A stretch of DNA of 64,000 nt from Haloferax marisrubri (GTDB lineage: Archaea; Halobacteriota; Halobacteria; Halobacteriales; Haloferacaceae), in assembly GCF_001469875.2 (NCBI RefSeq), contig NZ_LOPW02000010.1, forward strand, positions 124,001 through 188,000, read 5' to 3'. The first letter of the stretch is position 1. Each line of letters starts with the position of its first letter. This document shows positions 57,657-64,000 of this stretch, piece after piece. The notes beneath the pieces were generated by a model. The model was not told the origin of the DNA and did no database searches. It was given only the letters and a program-made list of their open reading frames with translations. Made by a program: the position numbers and the translations under genes.

Positions 57657-58907
57657 TCAGTCGTCCCACGCCGCCAGCGCGGCGTGTTCGGCCGCGACCG
57701 CACCGATTTCGTCCGCGTCCAACACCCCGTCCTCGGTGACGACGCCCGAGAGCAGGTCCGCGGGGACGACCTCGAAAAGCGGGTTCTCGGTTCCTATCGC
57801 GGCCTCGCCGTCGTACAGCGCGCCCGCGTCCTCGCCGACGAAGCGGTCGTCGCCGCAAACCTTGTCGCGGGCGCAGACGGCGAACACGGGGGCGTCGGCG
57901 CGGGCGGCCGCGAGCGCCACGGGGAGGCTCCCGACCTTGTTGACGACGCCGCCGGACGCGAGCACCGAGTCGGCCCCGAGGAGGACGGCGTCTGCTCCCC
58001 CGCCCGCGACGAATCCGGGGAGCGCCGCGTCGGTGGTCAGCGTCGCGTCGAGTCCCTCTCGGGCGAGGCTCTCGGCGACGCCGACGCCCTCGCCACCGGG
58101 TCGGGACTCGGAGACGAGGACGACGAATACATCGGCCTCGGCGGCCGCGACGGCTTCGAGTGCCGCGAGGACGGTCCCCGACCGCGAGAGCGTGGCGAGT
58201 CGGTCGAACCCGCGTTCGCGGATGAGTTCGGCGGCGCGGGCGGCCGCCGCGTCGTCGGCTTCGGCGGCGGTGTCGATGGCCGTCTCGGCGCGGCGGCGAA
58301 CCGATTCGGGTTCAGGGTCCGCGTCCGCCATAACGCGGTTGACGCGGTTCTCGACGGCGGCCATGCTCGGGCGCACGTCGCGGAGTCGCCGGGCGACCGA
58401 CGCGACCGCGTCCCGCGAATCCGCCTCGGCGGCGGTGTCGCGCAGGACCTCCAGCGCTCGGAGCGAAATCCACGCCGACCCGTGGGTCTCGTCGGCGGCG
58501 ACGGTCTCGACCGCGGGCGCGACCCGGCGGTAGGCCGTCCACAGTCCGGGGACCGTCTCGCGCTCCCGAATCGCGGTCGGGTGGACCCACTCGACCGCGG
58601 CGAGTTCCTCGTTCGGGTCGATGTCACGGTTCCGCGCGTCGAACAGGAACGGGTGGACGGTCCACTCGCGCCCTCCGTCGGCGACTGAGACGTGTTCTCC
58701 CGCACGGACGAGGTCGGCGTCGGACTCGTGGACGCCGATTTCCTCGGCGAGTTCGCGCCGGACGTCGCGCTCGGCGTCGGCTAGGTCGCCCTCGACGTAG
58801 CCGGAGATGGCGGCCCAGCGGCCCTGATACGTTCCGACCGCCTCGCTCCGGCGGGCGAGGAGGACGCGGCCGCCGTGTCGGAGGAAGACGGTGACGACGT
58901 GTGGCAT
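57657..58907 (-). CDS. NUDIX hydrolase fused to an eIF2B-like domain
   Basis: 416 residues. Residues 1-~150 are NUDIX: HVVTVFLRHGGRVLLARRS, then RELAEEIGV, the well-kept half of the NUDIX box, though the glycine-to-Glu spacing before it is irregular. Residues ~165-416 resemble eIF2B alpha/beta/delta or ribose-1,5-bisphosphate isomerase: VSESRPGGEGVGVAESLAREGL, LLGADSVLASGGVVNKVGSLPVALAAARADAPVFAVCARDK. The isomerase branch works in archaeal nucleoside salvage. Fusion implies that the NUDIX part may make or clear a sugar-nucleotide used by the second part. Start at the second Met (MPHVV). Confidence 0.85.
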   Translation of the reverse strand: MPHVVTVFLRHGGRVLLARRSEAVGTYQGRWAAISGYVEGDLADAERDVRRELAEEIGVHESDADLVRAGEHVSVADGGREWTVHPFLFDARNRDIDPNEELAAVEWVHPTAIRERETVPGLWTAYRRVAPAVETVAADETHGSAWISLRALEVLRDTAAEADSRDAVASVARRLRDVRPSMAAVENRVNRVMADADPEPESVRRRAETAIDTAAEADDAAAARAAELIRERGFDRLATLSRSGTVLAALEAVAAAEADVFVVLVSESRPGGEGVGVAESLAREGLDATLTTDAALPGFVAGGGADAVLLGADSVLASGGVVNKVGSLPVALAAARADAPVFAVCARDKVCGDDRFVGEDAGALYDGEAAIGTENPLFEVVPADLLSGVVTEDGVLDADEIGAVAAEHAALAAWDD

Positions 58908-58967
58908 ATCGTGACTTACGTCAGCGACTGACAAAACGACTATTCAGGCCGGTCGCGTGGTGTCGGT

Positions 58968-59462
58968 ATGCGACTCGCTATCCTGAGCGACACGCACGTT
59001 CCGGGGCGGGCCGACGGGATTCCCCCGTGGGTCCAAAAACGGGTCCGCGAGGCCGACCTCGTGATTCACGCGGGCGACTTCGACTCGCCGGACACGCTCG
59101 ACCGCCTCCGCGACCTCTCGGCGCGGTTCGTCGGCGTTCGCGGGAACATCGACCCGCCGGCAATCGACCTCCCGTTCGTCGAGGTCGCGGAGGTCGAGGG
59201 GGTCACGTTCGTCGTCACCCACGGCACGGGCACGAGAACGGGCTACGAGTCCCGCGTCGCCGACGCGGTCAGGGACGCCGCAGGCAACGGTGCGGTCGGC
59301 GTCGCGGGCCACATCCACGAGGTGGTCGACGAGACGGTCGACGGCGTCCGCGTCCTCAACCCGGGCACCGCGACGGCGGCGAATCCGGGCGACGACGCGA
59401 CGATGATGGTCGGCTCTGTCGTCGACGGCACGCTGTCGGTCGAGGTCGTCCGCGACGACTGA
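58968..59462 (+). CDS. YfcE-type metallophosphoesterase
   Basis: 164 residues. LSDTH (6-10), HAGDFDSPDTL, GVRGNID, VTHGTG and GHIHE supply the di-metal site of the calcineurin-like fold. It is a small cytoplasmic phosphodiesterase of the MJ0936/YfcE family; natural substrate unknown. Divergent from the NUDIX fusion. Confidence 0.9.
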   Translation: MRLAILSDTHVPGRADGIPPWVQKRVREADLVIHAGDFDSPDTLDRLRDLSARFVGVRGNIDPPAIDLPFVEVAEVEGVTFVVTHGTGTRTGYESRVADAVRDAAGNGAVGVAGHIHEVVDETVDGVRVLNPGTATAANPGDDATMMVGSVVDGTLSVEVVRDD

Positions 59463-59623
59463 GTTCGGCGGGTCGCCGACGCACCGCCGCCGCGTCGCCG
59501 CCCCGGAACCGTCTCGTCGGGCGATGCGCCCACCAGCGAGTCGGCCCTCCCCGCCCGCCTGCGATACCGGCCCGGTTCGCCAGCATCCCGTCGTTTTTCA
59601 CCGCCCTCGCCTTCCGGTTCGGT

Positions 59624-60379
59624 ATGGAGCTGTTTCCCGTCCCCGACGTGCCCGAGATTCGCGAGGGCGACGACCTCGCCGCCCTCGTCTCGGAGCGCGT
59701 CGACCTCCGGCCCGACGACGTGGTCTGCGTCGCCTCCACCGTCGTCTCGAAGGCCGAAGGGCGGTTCGCCGACCTCGACGACTTCCCGGCCGGCCCGCGG
59801 GCGCGCGAACTCGCCGCCCGCCTCGCCGAACTGACCGGCGACGAGAAGGACCCGCGGTTCGCGCAGGCGGTCCTCGAAGAGAGCGTCGACCTCGTCATGG
59901 CGGAGCCGTTCCTCCTGACGGAGACGCGGTTCGGCCACGTCGGCGTCAACGCCGGCATCGACCGCTCGAACGTCCCCGACCACGACCTGCTGTTGCTCCC
60001 GAAGCGCCCGAGCGAGTCGGCCGAGCGCATCCGCGCCGGCATCGACGCCGACCGGGTCGTCGTCACCGACACCTGCGGCCGGCCGTTCCGACACGGCCAG
60101 CGCGGCGTCGCCATCGGTTGGGCGGGCCTGAGCGCCTCGCGCGACTGGCGCGGCGAGGCTGATCGCGACGGCCGCGAACTCGGCGTCACCGTCGAGAGCG
60201 TCGTGGACGAACTCGCCGCCGCCGCCAACCTCGTGCAGGGCGAGGGCGACGGCGGCACGCCCGTCGTCGTCGTCCGCGACTTCGAGTGGGGCGACCACGG
60301 CGAAAGCGACGCCCACTTCCGCGACATCGACGGCGACTTCGTGCGACAGGCGCTCCGCGAGTGGCGCTACGACCCCTGA
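59624..60379 (+). CDS. cofE: F420-0:gamma-glutamyl ligase
   Basis: 251 residues. DDLAALVSERVDLRPDDVVCVASTVVSKAEGR, RFAQAVLEESVDLVMAEPFLLTETRFGHVGVNAGIDRSN and VTDTCGRPFRHGQRGVAIGWAG are the CofE blocks. It adds glutamates to F420-0 with GTP. Fifty-two bases before mer, an F420-linked gene, so probably one operon. The ATG start is the first Met after a T-rich stretch. Confidence 0.95.
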   Translation: MELFPVPDVPEIREGDDLAALVSERVDLRPDDVVCVASTVVSKAEGRFADLDDFPAGPRARELAARLAELTGDEKDPRFAQAVLEESVDLVMAEPFLLTETRFGHVGVNAGIDRSNVPDHDLLLLPKRPSESAERIRAGIDADRVVVTDTCGRPFRHGQRGVAIGWAGLSASRDWRGEADRDGRELGVTVESVVDELAAAANLVQGEGDGGTPVVVVRDFEWGDHGESDAHFRDIDGDFVRQALREWRYDP

Positions 60380-60431
60380 CGACTCGCTTCACCATTTCAC
60401 GCTCACATCACGCACACACCACGCTCACACT

Positions 60432-61418
60432 ATGCTCGGACTCGAACTCACCCCGGAACATCCCGTCGACGACCTCGTCGAACTGGGCACGCAGGCGGAA
60501 CGCGAGGGCTACGACTCGCTTTTCGTCTCGTGTCACTACAACAACCGCGACCCCTTCGCGGTCCTCGCGCGGCTCGCGGCCGAGACGGAAGACATCCGCC
60601 TCGGCCCCGGCGTCGCCAACCCTTACGAGCTGCACCCCGTGACGCTCGCCGGCAAGGTGGCGACCGTCGCCGAGGCCTCGGGCGGCCGCGGCCTCCTCGG
60701 TATCGGCCCGGGGGACCCCTCGACGCTCCGCAACCTCGGCCTCGAAGACGAGCGCGGCCTCCGCTCCGTGCTGGAGGCGTTCAAGGTCGCACAGAAGCTC
60801 TGGGACGGCGAGCGCGTCACCCACGACGGCACGTTCGAGGCGACCGACGCCGGCCTCAACTTCGACGTGCCCGGCGAGGTGCCGGTGTACGTCGGGGGCG
60901 AGGGACCGCACATGTGTCGCATGGCCGGCAAGCACGCCGACGGCCTGTTGTTCAACGGCTCGCACCCCGACGACCTCGCGTGGGCCAGAGAACAGGTCGA
61001 TATCGGCGTCGAGGACCGCCCCGACTCGCGCGGCGAGTTCACCCTCGCCGCCTACGCCAGCGTCTCCGTCTCGGAGGACGCGGAGGCGGCTCGCGAGGCC
61101 GCCCGCCCGCCGGTCGCGTTTATCACCGCCGGAGCGGCCCCGCCGGTCCTCGACAGACACGGCATCGACGCCGACCGCGCGAGCGACATCGGCGAGAAGA
61201 TTTCCGCCGGCGCGTTCTCCGAGGCGTTCGGCCTCGTCACGCCGGCGATGATAGACGCCTTCTCGATGGCCGGGACGCCGGACGACGTGGCCGACCAGAT
61301 GGACGCGGTGCTCGAACACGCTGACGGCGTCGTGGTCGGGTCACCGGTCGGCCCCGACCTCGAAGAAGCGATTACTCTCGCTGCGGCGGCCTACCGGTCG
61401 ACGAGCCGACACCGATAA
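60432..61418 (+). CDS. mer: F420-dependent methylenetetrahydromethanopterin reductase (Mer-like)
   Basis: 328 residues of the luciferase-like F420 family. ELGTQAEREGYDSLFVSCHYNNRDPFAVLARLA, RLGPGVANPYELHPVTLAGKVATVAEASGGRGLLGIGPGDPSTLRNLGL and EVPVYVGGEGPHMCRMAGKHADGLLFNG match Mer well. In methanogens it reduces methylene-H4MPT; haloarchaea use folate, so it probably works on methylene-tetrahydrofolate. Its last 47 bases are overlapped by an antisense gene. Confidence 0.93.
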   Translation: MLGLELTPEHPVDDLVELGTQAEREGYDSLFVSCHYNNRDPFAVLARLAAETEDIRLGPGVANPYELHPVTLAGKVATVAEASGGRGLLGIGPGDPSTLRNLGLEDERGLRSVLEAFKVAQKLWDGERVTHDGTFEATDAGLNFDVPGEVPVYVGGEGPHMCRMAGKHADGLLFNGSHPDDLAWAREQVDIGVEDRPDSRGEFTLAAYASVSVSEDAEAAREAARPPVAFITAGAAPPVLDRHGIDADRASDIGEKISAGAFSEAFGLVTPAMIDAFSMAGTPDDVADQMDAVLEHADGVVVGSPVGPDLEEAITLAAAAYRSTSRHR

Positions 61419-61608
61419 TCCCGAGTTCCGCGCCGATTGCGCCGAGGGTGACGTAGGCGAACGCGCCGACGGCGAGGAGGATGAAGATGTTGCCGAAGAG
61501 GAAACTCACCGTCGAGAGCGGGTCGCTCAGCGCCACGTCGGCGAAGGTCACCACCAGTTCGAGGACGCTCGTGAGGAGCGCGATGACGAAGTCCGTGAGT
61601 GTTGCCAT
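61372..61608 (-). CDS. Small membrane protein, antisense overlap with mer
   Basis: 78 residues with two helices (FVIALLTSVLELVVTFADVAL and FLFGNIFILLAVGAFAYVTLGAIGAELGIIGVG). Its C-terminal ~15 codons are antisense to the end of mer. No known family. The hydrophobic pattern and TAA stop in good context make it likely real. Confidence 0.65.
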   Translation of the reverse strand: MATLTDFVIALLTSVLELVVTFADVALSDPLSTVSFLFGNIFILLAVGAFAYVTLGAIGAELGIIGVGSSTGRPPQRE

Positions 61609-61761
61609 GCGCGACTCTCGGGATTCGGGGGTATTGATTGTGTGGGTTTCGCACGGCGCTCACCCGTCCGGTGGAACTCGCCTCGCCCCCCTGTTCGCGG
61701 CGGTCGTCCACCGCGCCGCTCGGTCGGCACCGATAAGGACCGCGCCCACGGACGCTGAGTC

Positions 61762-62019
61762 ATGCCGAACCGCTCGCTCGACGACTTCGCCGGCGGCGAC
61801 GACGGCGCTGCCGACGAACCGACGGCTGTCGACGGCGCTGACGACTCACCCGATGCCGGCGACACCAATGCCAGCGACGCCGACGACCGCGACGTGAGTA
61901 CGCTCGCCACCTATCGGTGGACACCCGAGGCCGCGGCGTGCCCGCAGTGCGGAGAGTCGGTCCAAAAGCGGTGGCTTGACGGCGACGAGTACGTCTGTCT
62001 GGACTGCAAGGACTGGTAG
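61762..62019 (+). CDS. Small zinc-ribbon protein
   Basis: 85 residues. The first ~45 are acidic and disordered (DDFAGGDDGAADEPTAVDGADDSPD), and the end is a zinc ribbon (ACPQCGESVQKRWLDGDEYVCLDCKDW) with four Cys. A DUF7573-like haloarchaeal family of unknown role. Lies alone between mer and mutL. Confidence 0.78.
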   Translation: MPNRSLDDFAGGDDGAADEPTAVDGADDSPDAGDTNASDADDRDVSTLATYRWTPEAAACPQCGESVQKRWLDGDEYVCLDCKDW

Positions 62020-62141
62020 CGGCCGGCCGCGAAATTCTCGTCACTATCTGGTAACTACCCCTGTCTGAGCCACCGCACCACTTCGCACGACTCAGTCGGG
62101 GTGGCTCGGCAACGTTGCTCCCGCTGAGGCCTCCCCGAGAC

Positions 62142-63833
62142 CTACCCGAGCCGACCGCTTCGTCGGCCGAATCCGCGGACGAACGTCTCCTCGTCAATAG
62201 AGAGGACTGTCGGCCGGCCGTGCGGACAGGTGTAGGGCGTCTCGCACGAGCCGAGTCGCTCGACTAACCGCGCGGCCTCGTCGTCTCCGAGGTCGTCGCC
62301 GGCTTTTATCGACGGGTGGCACGCGAGGTCTTTGAGCAGTTCGTCTCGGGGGTCTGCGTCGTCGCCGGCGGCGAGGTCGGCCACCACGTCGGCGAGGGCG
62401 TCCGGGGCGAACGGCCTGCCGAGCGGCGCGGGCACGGCTTCGACGCGGTAGGTGTCGTTCCCGCCCCCGTCGCCGAACTCGGCGACGCGGAACCCCAGTT
62501 CCTCGATGAGGTCGCGGTTCGCATCGAGGAGCGCCGCGTCGGTCGGCGACAGCGAGACGGTCGCGGGCGGGTCGACGGAGACCGCGTCGATACCCGCCGA
62601 CTCGACAGCCTCGCGGAGTCGCTCGTAGTTGATGCGCTCGTGGGCCGCGTGCTGGTCGACGACGAGGAGTTCGTCGTCGGCCTCACAGAGCAGGTACAGG
62701 TCGCGGAAGCGCCCGATGACGCGGAGGTCGTCGAACACCGACGCGGCCTCGACGGGCGCGAGCGAGCTATCGAGGTCCATCGCCACCTCGCCGCTCCGGC
62801 GGAGGTCGACCGTCGAGAGCGCGTCACGTACGCTCGATTCGACCGCCTCGGCGACCGCGTCGGCGTCTCTGAAGCCAACCTCGTCCTTCGCGGGGTGGAC
62901 GTTGTGGTCGACCCACGCGGGCGGCAGGCGGAGTCGAACGACGCCGACCGGTTCGCGCCCGTCGGGCAGGAGCGTCCCGTAGCCGTCGGCGACCGCCCGG
63001 CGGAGCCGCGAGTCGGCGAGGGCGCGGCCGTTGACCGAGACGTGGACGTGGTCCCGTCGGGAGCGCGTCACCTCCGGGTGGCAGAGCGCGCCGTCGACTT
63101 CGACCGTGGCCGTCTCGCCGGCGGCCGAGACCTCCCGTGACGAGTCGAACGTCGAGGCGTGACTCGCGGCGTCGCGGCCGTACACCGCCAAGAGCGCGTC
63201 GGCGAAGCGGCCGGTCCCGGGCGTCGCGAGCGTCTCGCGGCCGTCGTGTCGCAGGACGAACCGCGCGTCCGGGCGCGTGAGCGCGTAGCGCGTGACGACC
63301 GCCGAGACGCGGGCGAACTCGGCTTTCGGAGACGCGAGCGACTTCTTCCGCGCCGGGCGGTCGGAAAACAGGCCGGTCACTTCGACGGTCGTCCCGCGCG
63401 CCCGACCCGCGGGCGAGACGGTCTTCTCGCGCTCGCCGTCCGTGGTCCGCTCGTCGCCGTCGACGACGACTCGCGTCCCCCGCGGGCCGCCGTCGTTCGT
63501 CGTCAGTTCGAGGCGGGCGGCGGCCGCGGCGATGCTCGGCAGCGCCTCGCCCCGGAAGCCGAGCGTCTCGACCGTTTCGAGGTCGTCGGCCGCCGAGAGT
63601 TTGCTCGTCGCGTGTCGCTCGACCGCGAGCGCGGCGTCCGATTCTGCCATCCCGCGACCGTCGTCGGCGACGCGGATTCGCTCGGTTCCGTCGCCGTCGA
63701 CCTCGATTTCGACGGTCTCAGCGTCGGCATCGAGGGCGTTTTCGACCAGTTCGACCACGACGCTCGCTGGGCGAGCGACGACCTCGCCGGCGGCGATTTT
63801 CGAGCGCGTCTCCGGGTCGAGTCGGCGAATCAT
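62142..63833 (-). CDS. mutL: DNA mismatch repair protein MutL
   Basis: 563 residues. GHKL ATPase: LVENALDADA, VADDGRGM, GFRGEALPSIAAAA and the later VNGRAL region. C-terminal part: DQHAAHERINYERL fits the DQHAx2Ex4E endonuclease motif, and ACHPSIKAGDDL and CPHGRPTVL fit the zinc-linked ACH and CPHGRP blocks, so it should nick DNA like MutL of organisms without MutH. The stop of mutS overlaps its ATG by 3 bases. Confidence 0.96.
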   Translation of the reverse strand: MIRRLDPETRSKIAAGEVVARPASVVVELVENALDADAETVEIEVDGDGTERIRVADDGRGMAESDAALAVERHATSKLSAADDLETVETLGFRGEALPSIAAAAARLELTTNDGGPRGTRVVVDGDERTTDGEREKTVSPAGRARGTTVEVTGLFSDRPARKKSLASPKAEFARVSAVVTRYALTRPDARFVLRHDGRETLATPGTGRFADALLAVYGRDAASHASTFDSSREVSAAGETATVEVDGALCHPEVTRSRRDHVHVSVNGRALADSRLRRAVADGYGTLLPDGREPVGVVRLRLPPAWVDHNVHPAKDEVGFRDADAVAEAVESSVRDALSTVDLRRSGEVAMDLDSSLAPVEAASVFDDLRVIGRFRDLYLLCEADDELLVVDQHAAHERINYERLREAVESAGIDAVSVDPPATVSLSPTDAALLDANRDLIEELGFRVAEFGDGGGNDTYRVEAVPAPLGRPFAPDALADVVADLAAGDDADPRDELLKDLACHPSIKAGDDLGDDEAARLVERLGSCETPYTCPHGRPTVLSIDEETFVRGFGRRSGRLG

Positions 63834-64000
63834 TCGAGCTTTCCTTTGAGGTCGGAGAGGAGATTCAGCGCCTCCAACGGCGTGGTGTCCACGAGGTCGG
63901 CCTCGCGGAGCGCCTCGGCGACGGCTTCGAGTTCGGGGGTCGGTTCGGCCGCCGCGGCCGTTGCGTTCGTCGCGGTCGTCGCGGTTGCCGCGGTTCCCTG
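63830..64000 (-). CDS. mutS: MutS, C-terminal fragment
   Basis: The last 56 codons of a gene that enters from the right edge. The end PLEALNLLSDLKGKLE is the usual MutS tail, after an Ala/Thr-rich linker (TAATATTATNATAAAAEPTPELEAV). The TGA overlaps the mutL start (ATGA), so the two are translated together. The ATPase domain lies outside the window. Confidence 0.88.
   Translation of the reverse strand, partial: QGTAATATTATNATAAAAEPTPELEAVAEALREADLVDTTPLEALNLLSDLKGKLE

Noticed and set aside
60380-60431. CGCTCACA/CACGCACAC repeats before mer
   Set aside because: Very short and irregular; likely only a C/A-rich leader.

Overview
This window looks like the main chromosome of a haloarchaeon, most likely Haloferax. 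The DNA is GC-rich, the proteins are strongly acidic (many Asp/Glu, few Lys), several exported proteins carry twin-arginine plus lipobox signals, and there are archaeal-only genes: a Kae1-Bud32 fusion, eIF2-gamma, Rpo7, Spt4, a DUF359 dephospho-CoA kinase, and F420 enzymes (CofE, Mer). Many genes have a TATA-like element about 27 bases before the start codon, which suggests leaderless mRNAs. Identification is by reading motifs and family resemblance only; no search was run.

Layout. 1-4.9 kb: end of an aldo/keto reductase, then fructan genes (a GH32 hydrolase with an extra N-terminal domain, convergent with a GH68 fructansucrase) and an acyltransferase. 5.5-6.3 kb: tRNA-Gly(CCC) set in an unusual array of partial copies of its own two ends, mixed with hairpins. 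6.4-14.3 kb: nadE, a crotonase, tRNA-Thr, a pectinesterase, an MFS carrier, a methyltransferase, two membrane proteins and a TrkA protein. 14.7-17.3 kb: a tungstate-type ABC transporter. 17.4-19.9 kb: small genes including a PIN-like protein, an ACT protein and an XTP pyrophosphatase. 20-25 kb: an information-processing operon (eIF2-gamma, PIN, Rpo7, Spt4, CoA kinase, S24e, Kae1-Bud32). 25-30.6 kb: lipoproteins, small membrane proteins, a PhnP-like hydrolase and an AAA ATPase with a His-rich tail. 30.9-35.9 kb: assimilatory nitrate reduction (nasA, mobA-like, nasD). 36-45 kb: thiolase, antiporter, acyl-CoA synthetase, metallo-hydrolase, small HTH protein and an anion/sodium symporter. 45-57.4 kb: serS, tsr3, nog1, engB and assorted proteins. 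57.6-64 kb: NUDIX-eIF2B fusion, phosphoesterase, cofE, mer, mutL and the end of mutS.

How the genes work together. NasA and NasD reduce nitrate to nitrite to ammonium, and the MobA-like protein would supply the molybdopterin nucleotide cofactor for NasA. The GH32, GH68 and pectinesterase genes suggest use and synthesis of plant-type polymers. CofE builds the F420 polyglutamate tail and Mer belongs to an F420-dependent family. MutL and MutS form a mismatch-repair pair.

Most interesting non-coding signals: the tRNA-Gly end-fragment array; a palindrome TATTCNGAATA placed just upstream of TATA-like boxes in both the nasA and nasD promoters; a 94-bp tandem duplication that carries the last codons of the thiolase gene; and a perfect inverted repeat abutting the nadE start codon. 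No CRISPR array, transposase, integrase or rRNA gene was seen.
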